NCBI GenBank assembly: GCA_963682025.1
Contig: OY821519.1
Location: 108,542,264 to 108,606,263 of the forward strand
Reading direction: 5' to 3'
Length of the DNA stretch: 64,000 nucleotides
DNA from: Cordilura impudica
Taxonomy: Eukaryota > Arthropoda > Insecta > Diptera > Scathophagidae
How positions within the stretch are numbered: position 1 is the first letter of the stretch; every line of letters starts with the position of its first letter. This document shows, one piece after another, positions 23,810-34,644 of this stretch. The translations under genes were made by a program, and so were the position numbers. The notes below the pieces were generated by a model. That model searched no databases. It was given only the letters and a program-made list of their open reading frames with translations, and was not told the DNA's origin.

Positions 23810-24150
23810 TACCAGCAGAGCCCAACCTTCGAAATTCGAGTGCAAATTCTGGAATATTTTTTTTCATTCACGCGTGTGAGATTCAATTATTATAATGAAA
23901 TTCGATTGTGTTATTGTGGTTATGTCCAGAATTATTATATACAATTTTTGCAAACACAATAACAAATTTAATAAACACACAGCGCAATGTATAATTGTAT
24001 GTATGTGTTAGTGCATCATTAAAAAAAAATTTTAAAATTTGAAATTCTGTAAATCTGGTGGATAGCTAGAAAGGAATTCCTTTCAAATGAGGTATGCTTG
24101 GCCAAAAGCGGGGTAAAACTGACAAAGTTACTTCGGTCACAAGAAATCGT
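23810..24150 (+). repeat. Repeat family D, copy 2
   Basis: Matches 28330-28650 and part of 3355-3605: CGAAATTCGAGYGCAA, ACAAATTTAATAWAACACACA, TATGTATGTGTTAGT, AAATGAGGTATGCTTGG and TCGGTCACAAGAAATCGTCT. No coding potential. Confidence 0.65.
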
Positions 24151-24179
24151 CTTGCCGATTAATGGTCAAACCATTGAGG

Positions 24180-24870
24180 TGGCCAGGTGGAAACGGTAGG
24201 TAAATCCACTAAGTAATTTTGGACATTCGTCGGCAGAATGTGTCTAAGCTAGCTGATATGATGGCATTTCAAAAAGTTGTATATTCCGTATATTGACCAA
24301 AAAATTTTGAAATGAGAAAGCTGTCTGCAAGATGGGTGGCACGTTTGCTCTCAACAGAATAAAAACACCGGCAATGTTTAACCACAATAAAGCTAAGTTT
24401 CTGCATCGATTCTTGATCATGGTAGAGACATGGGTCCACTACTTCACACCATTTACAGGCAAGGCAATGGTGTCTGCCTTTTGGGATGCGCGTGGGATAG
24501 TTTTTATTGCTTAAATTCAAAAAGGAAAAACAATCAACGCGAGTATTATCCTAACTTATTACAGTGTTTAAGTGATGAAATATAGGAAAGTGGCAGCATT
24601 TGGCGAAAAGGAAAGTGATGTTTCATTATTAAAATGCCCAGTTCACACGCACCTTATTCGCTAGATTTAGCCCGCTCGGATTGTTTTCTAATTCCAAACT
24701 TGCTAAAATGACTTGATAGTTAAAGATTTACCAACAATGAAAATGTTAAGTATGCGCTAGATATGAAGTATGAAGAGCTAGACAGTTCATACCATAATTA
24801 GGGCATCGTAGGTATGGAATATCGCTGGGGGGAGTGTTTCGCACTACAATAAGATTATGTTGAGAAAAAA
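24180..24870 (+). pseudogene. Second mariner (irritans-like), heavily decayed
   Basis: In shifting frames the plus strand gives a KLSARWVARLL-like block (24310), then FLIMVETWVHYFTPFTGKA with the first catalytic region (VDETW expected, here VETW, D lost), MVSAFWDARGIVFIA (24470), QKGKTIN, and near 24640 PVHTHLIR where NARVHT is usual. Order and spacing are those of an irritans-subfamily mariner transposase. Multiple stops make it non-functional. Also in the SLC17 intron. Confidence 0.75.
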
Positions 24871-25188
24871 AATTTTTTCCCATATTATTTGTTTTTTTTT
24901 TTTGGTCAGGTCGGCTTGTTCTATGACCGTTATCGTAGTTTCATCGTACTAGCTCTAAGTTATAAGATATTTCTGATTTTACTTAATAACAAGAAAGCAA
25001 CAACAATTTTTGGCTAGACAAATATTCTCTTCTAACACTCATAAATTGAAACAGTTATCAAGAGCTAAGAATATCGTAAACAGTTTAATTTTTTCATGAT
25101 TTATAAATCACAATTACAAGTGGTATTTTATAAAGATTAGAGATTGTGCTTAAGTGGTTGCGTGTTTGTAGAAGTAGATAATGCTTAC

Positions 25189-25325
25189 CGGAAAATTTGG
25201 ATTTGTTGCTTCTGCATTTGTCATAGCAACCACGGATACACCAGCATTGAACTTGGCAATATAGTTAACCGTTAAACAGAGGAACAACAAAAGTATTTGT
25301 AAATGTCTTTGCCCCAAAACTGGAC
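25189..25325 (-). CDS. SLC17-type MFS transporter, 5'-proximal exon
   Basis: On the minus strand an acceptor (tttttaag) precedes 25325 and a donor (CCG|gtaagc) follows 25189. The exon reads PVLGQRHLQILLLFLCLTVN, YIAKFNAGVSVVAMTNAEAT, NPNFP, i.e. helix 1 of an SLC17 carrier, and its last codon joins in phase 0 to EYDWNE at 20714. The intron between is 4474 bp and filled with transposons. The exon begins in mid-codon (two leftover bases), so at least one short upstream exon with the start codon exists; I could not find it in the AT-rich DNA to the right. Confidence 0.88.
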
Positions 25326-25549
25326 CTTAAAAATCAAATTTATTTAATTTTTTTTATTTAGCGTAAACTCCAAGCAAATGTATAAAAAGATTTAAGAATT
25401 AAGGATCAGTGTACATAAAATATATTAAACTGAACTTAAAATTTATAAGATTTTCTATATTGGCATGGTAGATTTGAGGATAATTTAAAAAAATTTTTTT
25501 TCACAAAGCAATGGCAACGTTTCGTTTTACAAAATGATAACACATATTT

Positions 25550-25860
25550 TTATACCCTAGACTATTATGTCGTCAGGGTATAATGAGTTTATGACGATGG
25601 TTTTAACTGCCAAAGTCGATGTAGCAATGTTCGTCGACCTTTCTGTTTGCCTGTACATCTGTGTATCCATGTTAACCCTATAATCAAACTACAGGTCGTA
25701 ATTATGAGTATATTTTCACAAAATTTGGTTACAAGCTTTTATCGGCCATAAGACGATCAAAATTTAAACTGGGAAAATCGGTACCTAGACCCCATATAAA
25801 TAGACTCCATCAGGCTGACTAAAATTATTATAATATTCAGATTATCATATATAGATGTAT
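25550..25860 (+). mobile_element. Family A fragment (5' part)
   Basis: TTTTTATACCCTAGACTATTATG and AGGGTATAATGAGTTTATG start it; GTCCATG-type and CAAACTACAGGTCG lines follow. It breaks off near 25860, before the part carrying the terminal palindrome. Confidence 0.65.
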
Positions 25861-25861
25861 A

Positions 25862-26493
25862 TATATGTGAATTGAAATTGTTTTCTTTTCATAAGAATTT
25901 TATACTGAAATCTGAAAACTTTCGATGTTGTTAAAAAACACATCTGCAGAAGTTGTTTCGATTGACACTATTTGCTTATATATTATGATCCTTTATATTC
26001 TTCAAAATTGTTTTCTGTTTGTATTCTCTTTCTTGAAGTATCTCTTTTTACCCTTTTGTATATCAGCAGTCATATTTTTTATACTTTAAAATTTCCTTTT
26101 CGGCATATTTCGCATTAGCCAATTACCGATTTACCATATTAATATTCCACTACCGTTAAAGTGAATATTTAAAATCGAACTCGTTCAATAAATAGTTATT
26201 AACAATAAAGAAAATTTTGACCATGGTAGTGAAATTTCACAAATCAAAGTTAATATACAAATAATCTATGATAACGCATGACAAAAAATATGATAAAGAA
26301 AGATTATTCAGTACCCAGACCTGTCAATACCGATGGTAAAGAGTAATTTTATTGTGCGTAAAATGGATTTATTTATGTTATCAAATATTAAATTTAAAAT
26401 CTTTAACATGAAATGAACAAGTTCCATTAGCAAAATCTTTACAAAGTTCGCTATTCTTTAGATTGCAAAGCACAAATATCTGAGGTAAAAACA
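25862..26493. other. AT-rich spacer
   Basis: Nothing recognisable. The missing first exon of the transporter could be here or further right, but no ATG followed by a donor with convincing codons is seen on the minus strand. Confidence 0.35.
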
Positions 26494-26815
26494 AGTAAGG
26501 GTGTTAAGTTCGGCTGTGCCGAATCTTTAATACCCTCCACCTCGGTTTGAGTATTGATAATAAATGTAAAAGCAATATTTGAAAAAGTAAGCCATTTATT
26601 TAACTTAGTATCAAATTATTTCAGCAAATTCTTTAGGTTGATCCGCTTAACAGATAATTTTTGTCTATTTCAAGAGTTTGGTCTATAAAGGTCTCTCACA
26701 CTATTAATTCGTATTCCAACGAGGAAAAATCTTTTTCGCCATTTCTATTACTTCGATAAAAGAAAATATGTTTCGGTGTTTGCATGCATTTAGGTTATAT
26801 GCATTGATTATCTTT
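26494..26815 (+). mobile_element. Family F fragment (terminal 320 bp)
   Basis: Starts ACAAGTAAGGGTGTTAAG, then TTCGGCTGTGCCGAA, ATACCCTCCACCTCGG, and runs parallel to 57861-58180 (GATAATAAATGTAAA, TTATTTCAGCAAATTCTTT, GTTTCGGYGTTT). It stops where the longer copy continues, so it is a one-ended fragment. Confidence 0.75.
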
Positions 26816-28329
26816 TTTTTTGGGCGGAGCGCTGTGTTAAAAATTTTATGATTATACGGTGCTAAGCATTATTTGATAACGAACACTTGAAAAAAATAAG
26901 TTCACGTACTTTATATTTCTATTTTATTGATGTAAAAAATATCATCAAATACTAAGTTATCTCATGGGAACAAGTAACATTAGTTTTTTTTTTTTATAAA
27001 ATTAATAAAAACACATTTTTTTAATCATAAAACTAACACATTTACACTTTACGTTTCGTTGTAATTTAACGCTTTTCAGCACTTTTTGAGGTTTTTCGCT
27101 TTTTGCTTGAAAAAGTTAACAGCGATAAGCACGGCCATGCTTTTATTCATTTCACATTTCTTTTTTAAACATTTTATAATTTTTATTAGGCAAAGAATTA
27201 TTTTCAGTTTTTTCATTTATGTATATACCTTTACTTTCGGCAACGGTCATTGGAAAAACTGTATGATATGAAAAAAAAACATTTTTTCCAAATATTCAGT
27301 GAATAATTATTTCGCACTAAACACCAATATGCGTCTGTTTTTCACAACTGAAATAGAAAATATGAAATCATATTTCATTAGAAATAGTCTGTATCATAAC
27401 TGTTTACTTAAATATCGATTAAAATATAAGTGTTAGATATCAATAAGCTCAATAATTTTATTAACAGAAATTCATAACTTATAATTAGGGCTGACTTCAT
27501 ATATGCAGTTTGCAATGCAACACTGCAATGCGTAGTGTTCACAAACACAGTAGACTTAGTTCATTATTGTATGGCGATGCATTGTTCTTATTTGTTATTC
27601 TTTGATGCTTGGTATATGTTGATTTTTACTTTTTCTTGGCGGCAAAACTAAAAATACAAAAAATATTTCAATTTGTGGTAGAAATGGCGGATTTATGGTG
27701 GGGCAAACTTTTATTAATTTAAAATTTTCAATTTTATGATTATTTATGACTTTTTGTATATTTATTCGTATTGCAAAGAAGTGGAACCATGATATCAGTT
27801 CGTTTGAGGCATGAGCCAGATTTCAGCTGCAGTTTTTGGAAAATTGTTAACATCTCCCTCTTAGCGTCAAATCATTTTAATGATTTTAACAAACGCCTTA
27901 TATTCGATACAAATTGTGACGCCGACATGTCTGAAAAAACAATTATTGCAAAGTTTCCAAATTATATTCTCCAATGCTTTTTCAAAACGTAATTCCAGTA
28001 CGTCCAATTGTACGTGAATACCACAAGGGATTAATCGCAATCTGCGATCAAATTATAACATTTGGTAATAAATACATGAAATGTACTTTTTTCCATTCGA
28101 AAATGAGAATAATTAATTTTGCAAAAAGTTAATCACACAAAGAACCACAATCTATTCTGTAGAAGGAAAAAAATTCATGTGAGTCCGATCAAAGGGGAGA
28201 TGTATAAACATCTGGTAATTAAAGATTTTTTATTTCACTTTTTTTAAAATCAAACAGAAAGCGTCATCTATGTACCACTTATAGCAATCAACTGCAGGGG
28301 TTCTGCTAAGATAAAAATATTTATTTTTA

Positions 28330-28648
28330 CTAATAGATTCCAGCGCTCGAAATTCGAGCGCAATTTCTAGGCAGCTTTATTTTTCACCTTAGCCAATTCA
28401 CTAACCAACACTTTTTGGGTTTATTATAATTGTGAATGAAGATAACAAACTCATTACCAAACACATTAACAAATTTAATATAACACACATAGCATATGTA
28501 TAATTTTATGTATGTGTTAGTATCAACTTTAAATGCAATTTACTCAAAAGAAAGGAAAAAAATTTAAAAACTTGTAAGTCTGCAAAACGGTTAAAAAGAA
28601 ATACCTTTCAAATAATATATGTTTGGTCAAAATCCGGATTCAACCGGT
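28330..28648 (+). repeat. Repeat family D, copy 3
   Basis: CGAAATTCGAGCGCAATTTC, ACACATTAACAAATTTAATA, TATGTATGTGTTAGTAT, AAAGAAATACCTTTCAAAT align with copy 2 (23810-24150). It ends where the heptamer array begins. Confidence 0.65.
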
Positions 28649-28703
28649 TAATTTTTAATTTTTGGTTTTTATTTTTCATTTTTCATTTTTCATTTTTCAT
28701 TTT

Positions 28704-29012
28704 TATACCCTATACCAATATAGAGCTGCTTCCCCATCTTCACTTAAATCTATCAAAAAACAAAAATATTGCACAGATTTTTCTCAAATTTGGTTTGAAT
28801 ATATTTTGTAAGTGACTTTACCAAATATGGTCAGGATCGGTCCATTTGTGACCTAGTCTCCATATAAATATAGCACCCGATATGAACTTTTCATATCTGC
28901 AGCCAAAAAAAAATAATAACAATGCCACTCAAATTTGGTTTATAGTTTATGCTTACTTTCAATATCCAATTAGTTGGGCCGAAGGCCTACACCGACTATA
29001 ATTTTCTTATTT
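28704..29012 (+). mobile_element. Family A element, internally deleted
   Basis: ATACCCTATACC is joined directly to ATAGAGCTGCTTCCCC, skipping the GTCC half; the end is ACACCGACTATAATTTTCTTA with half of the palindrome missing. It lies within the T-rich heptamer region, with TTTTTCA repeats before it and TTTTTWA-type repeats after it. Confidence 0.7.
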
Positions 29013-29159
29013 GCTTATTTTTGATTTTTTATTTTAAATTTTTTAATTTTTCATATTTAATTTTTTATTTTTCGTTTTGTATTTTCCTTTTTCCATTTAT
29101 TATTTTTTATTTCTCATTTTTCATTTTTTATTTTTCATTTTATATTTTTAATTTTCTAT

Positions 29160-31350
29160 TTTTCATTTTTCATTTTTCATTTTTAATTTTTAATTTTTAA
29201 TTTTTAATTTTTAATTTTTAATTTTTAATTTTTAATTTTTAATTTTTAATTTTTAATTTTTAATTTTTAATTTTTAATTTTTAATTTTTAATTTTTAATT
29301 TTAATTTTTAATTTTTAATTTTTAATTTTTAATTTTTAATTTTTAATTTTTAATTTTTAATTTTTAATTTTTAATTTTTAATTTTTAATTTTTAATTTTT
29401 AATTTTTAATTTTTAATTTTAATTTTTAATTTTTAATTTTTAATTTTTAATTTTTAATTTTTAATTTTTAATTTTTAATTTTTAATTTTTAATTTTTAAT
29501 TTTTAATTTTTAATTTTTAATTTTTAATTTTTAATTTTTAATTTTTAATTTTTAATTTTTAATTTTTAATTTCTAATTTTTAATTTTTAATTTTTTAATT
29601 CTTAATTTTTAATTTTTAATTTTTAATTTTAATTTTTAATTTTTAATTTTTAATTTTTAATTTTTAATTTTTAATTTTTAATTTTTAATTTTTAATTTTT
29701 AATTTTTAATTTTTAATTTTTAATTTTTAATTTTTAATTTTTAATTTTTAATTTTTAATTTTTAATTTTTAATTTTTAATTTTTAATTTTTAATTTTTAA
29801 TTTTTAATTTTTAATTTTTAATTTTTAATTTTTAATTTTTAATTTTTAATTTTTAATTTTTAATTTTTAATTTTTAATTTTTAATTTTTAATTTTTAATT
29901 TTTAATTTTTAATTTTTAATTTTTAATTTTTAATTTTTAATTTTTAATTTTTAATTTTTAATTTTTAATTTTTAATTTTTAATTTTTAATTTTTAATTTT
30001 TAATTTTTAATTTTTAATTTTTAATTTTTAATTTTTAATTTTTAATTTTAATTTTTAATTTTTAATTTTTAATTTTTAATTTTTAATTTTTAATTTTTAA
30101 TTTTTAATTTTTAATTTTTAATTTTTAATTTTTAATTTTTAATTTTTAATTTTTAATTTTTAATTTTTAATTTTTAATTTTTAATTTTTAATTTTTAATT
30201 TTTAATTTTTAATTTTTAATTTTTAATTTTTAATTTTTAATTTTTAATTTTTAATTTTTAATTTTTAATTTTTAATTTTTAATTTTTAATTTTTAATTTT
30301 TAATTTTTAATTTTTAATTTTTAATTTTTAATTTTTAATTTTTAATTTTTAATTTTTAATTTTTAATTTTTAATTTTTAATTTTTAATTTTTAATTTTTA
30401 ATTTTTAATTTTTAATTTTTAATTTTTAATTTTTAATTTTTAATTTTTAATTTTTAATTTTTAATTTTTAATTTTTAATTTTTAATTTTTAATTTTTAAT
30501 TTTTAATTTTTAATTTTTAATTTTTAATTTTTAATTTTTAATTTTTAATTTTTAATTTTTAATTTTTAATTTTTAATTTTTTAATTTTTAATTTTTAATT
30601 TTTAATTTTTAATTTTTAATTTTAATTTTTAATTTTTAATTTTTAATTTTTAATTTTTAATTTTTAATTTTTAATTTTTAATTTTTAATTTTTAATTTTT
30701 AATTTTTAATTTTTAATTTTAATTTTTAATTTTTAATTTTTAATTTTTAATTTTTAATTTTTAATTTTTAATTTTTAATTTTTAATTTTTAATTTTTAAT
30801 TTTTAATTTTTAATTTTTAATTTTTAATTTTTAATTTTTAATTTTTAATTTTTAATTTTTAATTTTTAATTTTTAATTTTTAATTTTTAATTTTTAATTT
30901 TTAATTTTTAATTTTTAATTTTTAATTTTTAATTTTTAATTTTTAATTTTTAATTTTTAATTTTTAATTTTTAATTTTTAATTTTTAATTTTTAATTTTT
31001 AATTTTTAATTTTTAATTTTTAATTTTTAATTTTTAATTTTTAATTTTTAATTTTTAATTTTTAATTTTTAATTTGTTAATTTTTAATTTTTAATTTTTA
31101 ATTTTTAATTTTTAATTTTTAATTTTTAATTTTTAATTTTTAATTTTTAATTTTTAATTTTTAATTTTTAATTTTTAATTTTTAATTTTTAATTTTTAAT
31201 TTTTAATTTTTAATTTTTAATTTTTAATTTTTAATTTTTAATTTTTAATTTTTAATTTTTAACTTTTAATTTTTAATTTTTTATTTTTAATTTTTAATTT
31301 TTAATTTTTAATTTTTAATTTTTAATTTTAATTTTTAATATTTAATATTT
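29160..31350 (+). repeat. TTTTTAA heptamer satellite, ~2.2 kb
   Basis: From about 29185 to 31345 the sequence is almost only TTTTTAA, roughly 300 units. Sparse variants are 6-base TTTTAA units (e.g. near 29300, 29420, 30045, 30620, 30720), an extra T near 29590 and 30570, and single changes (a C at 29573 and 31263, a G at about 31076). The left border grades through TTTTTCA units (28665-28700, 29160-29180), suggesting the A variant arose from a C variant and expanded. Confidence 0.97.
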
Positions 31351-31799
31351 AATTTTCCAACTGCAGTTTTGTAAAATTCAACAGCATGTGTCATCTACGT
31401 ATAACTAAAGCAAACAACTGCCGGGGCTCTTGTGGGGTTGTTGAATTATGTATCTATTATACTTTTATATTGTGAAGTTTTCAACGTTTCACAGCAAAGG
31501 GTTATTGAATTAGCTGAAACAATTTTATATTATAATTTTTTCACCAATACAATCATAAGTCACACCGATTTGTCTTACGGCTCACATGTTACGCTATTTT
31601 TGTGATTGTATATTGAAATAGAAATTTACCCCCCTGCGCGTATAGATGTTTACATATCAAAAACTTTTGCGCGTTCATAAATGTACTAAAATGTCATTTC
31701 ATTATTTGACAGAGTAGTACTGTCATAAAACATTGCTTTGCCTCATGAAACACTTTGCCTTTGCAGTGTTGCATTGCAAACTGCATATATGAACTGCAT

Positions 31800-32915
31800 A
31801 AGCTAGGCTAGCTTAGTATTATTAATATCGGCAAAGCAAATATTAATAAAAATGAATTCTTATGAGGATGGGAAATGGTTCGATTGAATAAGAGAATTGA
31901 ATTATGGTTCGATTGGTTCGATTAAATAAGAGTATTGAATTATGTATGAACACTATTACGAATGTTAGCAAAAAAAAAATATAGCGGCTAAATTATTGTC
32001 AAAACTCAAGGTTAACTAATAATAATTTATACAATATACATCCAAATAAATCCATGTTTTTTGTTTAATGGTTTTTCTGCCATTTAGTATATAATTTATA
32101 ATTTTTTTTTTTTAATTTTTTCATTAACTAAAATTAGCATAAATAAAATATGCCTACACTAAAGACATTTCGTGCAGCACATTCTGAATTATATTAAAAA
32201 GAGAAATATAAAATGAAAACAAAATGAATTGAGTATTGTTAGCATTGTGACACTTTCATTTGTCAAAACAATTTCAATTTTATTATATCCCCAGCAATTG
32301 TGACAAAAAAAAAGGAAATAAAAACAACAACAAATTTGATAAGCAAACAACAAAAGGGCAACAATATTTATTAGAAATACTCTACCATTCAATATCCCAC
32401 AGCGTATTATGTCTATTGGTTTGCAACATTTAGACTCACAATTCAAAAAATAAGATAAGATATTTTCCAAAAGCTTTATTATGAATGAAGCTTTTGTTAA
32501 GACAGGACAAAACAAAATAAGGCAATCATAAAACGCTAATAAATTAAGTGTTATGATAAGAGTGTTGAGTTAGATCCCATTATTATTAAAATTTTTAATG
32601 CGAACTGGAAATCTATAAAACTGTAAAAAGAAATCATAAATTATACTTTTATTTAATAAACAAAATTAAATTTCATACGAAGTATAAAATCCTGATCTTA
32701 AGAGTCAGAATAATGTTATAAAAGCTATCAAAAGCAGAGTAACAAAATCTAAACTATGATCGCGAGGGGTGCTAAGCTTTAACTACCCTTAAGCAGTAGT
32801 CTGTTGTGAAATATCCGGGTAATTCTATACACACTTCTTCCCCTACCAAATCGCAAAATGTTTACATATTATAATACACATTTAAGCATGTTATTTATAA
32901 TTGCTTCCTTCAACT
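31800..32915. other. AT-rich spacer
   Basis: No gene recognised. A minus-strand open frame at 32189-32515 is Phe/Ile/Cys-rich and has no domain I know; it starts MFCPVLTKASFIIKLLENIL and could be a short membrane-like sequence by composition only. A ~45-bp direct duplication (ATGGTTCGATT...GAATTATG) is at 31875-31945. Confidence 0.35.
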
Positions 32916-32919
32916 ATAG

Positions 32920-33015
32920 GATACCCTATACCATGCGTTTAGAGACCGAATCTCTTAGGTCCAAATAACTGGATATAGAAAATAAGCATAAGCCAATTTT
33001 GAGTGGCATTAAAAT
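32920..33015 (-). mobile_element. Family A scrap, minus
   Basis: GGATACCCTATACCATGCGTTTAGAG and TGGATATAGAAAATAAGCAT match the palindrome-proximal end of family A read in reverse; the palindrome itself is absent. Confidence 0.6.
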
Positions 33016-33326
33016 GCTATTTGCTTGATAAAATTTGGCCAGAGTGGCTTGGGAGAAAATATCACAAAACAGAAATGTCACCTTATTATCGCATTAATAT
33101 AAACATGACAAAGATGAGTAGAATGTGTATGTACTTTGGATTTATCTCCTCTACTCCGTTTCCAAACATTATTTAAACTAGAAGAAGCCTTTTTTGTATC
33201 AGCAAAAGCTTACAATTCTATTCAAAAGGAACGTAGTGTACCATATGATCGATCATGCATACCTCTAATAAATAGAAATATTTTATTTGCGTTTATGAGA
33301 GTGTATATGTGCTGTTTGGTGGCATA

Positions 33327-34106
33327 TTTTTTATACCCTATACCACTATGTGGTTTGGGTATAATGACTTTGTGCTGCTGTTTGTAACAACCAAAAATAT
33401 TTGACCTAGACCCATCTTTAATTATACCGATCGAATCAGAATCACTTTCTGAGTTGATTTAACAATGTCCGTCCGTCCGTCCGTCCGTCTGTGTGTCCAT
33501 GTAAAGCTTGTAATCAAACTGCAGGTCGCAAATATGAATATATTTTGATGAAATTTGGTATATAAGCTTTTATCGGCTATGGGATGAACGCTATTGGTGA
33601 GAATCGGTACATGTTCAGACCTAGCCCCCATAAAAATTACCCATATGAAATCGACATAAATTGAGATAAGATCCAAATCGTCATATAGATCTTACTCAGA
33701 TTGGGTTTGTATGCGTTCATTACATCCACTAATGAGTAGTCCAAAAATTATCCCTTTGACCCCATATAGAGCTGCTTCCCGATTTTCAGTTAAATCTATT
33801 AAAAAACAAAAATATTGCACTGATTCTTCTCAAATTTTGTTTGTACATATTTTTGCAAAATACAAGAGACTTTACCAAACATGATCAGGATCGGTCCATT
33901 TTTGGTCCTAGCTCCTTTATAGATATAGCATCCGATATGAACTTTTTTATATCTGCAGCCAAAAAAATTAATAAAAATCCCACTCAAATTTGGGTTTTGC
34001 TTATTTTCTATGTCCAGTTAGTTGGGCCTAAGAGATAGGGTTTCTAAACGCATGGTATAGGGTATCGTATAGTCGGTCTAGACCGACTATAATTTTCTTA
34101 CTTGTT
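33327..34106 (+). mobile_element. Family A element, complete copy 4
   Basis: Complete: ATACCCTATACCACTATGTGG hairpin start, GTCC x5 at about 33467, and the exact palindrome AGTCGGTCTAGACCGACT then ATAATTTTCTTACTTGTT. About 780 bp. A good reference copy for the family. Confidence 0.88.
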
Positions 34107-34109
34107 TTT

Positions 34110-34640
34110 TTTAGAAAAGGTTATAAAATGGCTCTAAATATGAAAACACATAAATATTAAAAATGTTTTACGACGTGTTTTAAATTCAATGACAGTTTAA
34201 AGAAAGAAAAAAATAAGTATCCTTATAGAAGAAATTAAATATTTTTACGTATGTCATTTAACAACGAAAATTAAATTGTCGTTAAAGTCTAATATTAACA
34301 TTTTCATATTTTTTAAATATAGTCTTTAAGAAAGTATATGTGACTTGGTATTTAAAAATAAGCTGTTAGAATATATTGATTTAATTTTTTTTATTATTTT
34401 AATCATATTACATATGTACATATTTTTTTTAGTACAAATATTTATGTCGTTGGAATCGAAATGTGGTCATCATTATTTTTTTAAATTTGAATATATTTGT
34501 TTACATCGGCGTTAAAGGGGGCCACCTGTATTTTACTGGTATCTTCTTCTGCTTTATTTGCTAATTCGTTCTTCGAATTTTAGCGACCAATACAACTACA
34601 ATTTGTTACATATTTAACATTTCCAAAAAAAAAAAAAAAA
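34110..34640. other. AT-rich spacer
   Basis: No coding sequence or element ends recognised. Confidence 0.4.
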
Positions 34641-34644
34641 AATA

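Larger units (their letters stand above)
27496..31793. mobile_element. 4.3-kb element bounded by 33-bp perfect inverted repeats
   Basis: The 33 bases at 27496-27528 (TTCATATATGCAG..., ending CACTGCAA) recur exactly, inverted, at 31761-31793. Between them lie non-coding DNA, a family-D copy, a family-A copy and a 2.2-kb TTTTTAA array. Open frames inside (27771-27992, 28949-29200) do not resemble a transposase. Flanking bases give no clear target duplication. It may be a non-autonomous DNA transposon that expanded through the satellite, or an older element that captured other repeats. Confidence 0.5.

Noticed and set aside
28949..29200. 83-residue open frame at the start of the heptamer array
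   Set aside because: It is Phe/Tyr/Leu repeats read from TTTTTAT- and TTTTTCA-type units; composition explains it.
29160..31350. TTTTTAA array considered as telomeric repeat
   Set aside because: Flies of this group do not use short telomerase repeats, the unit lacks G-rich strand bias, and unique sequence continues on both sides.
32189..32515. 108-residue minus-strand open frame
   Set aside because: No recognisable domain, no splice or poly(A) support, and Phe/Ile/Leu/Cys-heavy composition typical of AT-rich chance frames.
33422..33676. A recurring open frame in family-A copies (also at 35239-35490, 45130-45378, 54831-55076, 62866-63228) ending in THRRTDGRTDG
   Set aside because: The TDGR repeats come from translating the GTCC array in reverse. 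The frame has no start or end constraint shared by copies, and family A otherwise looks non-coding. Its recurrence follows from repeat homology.
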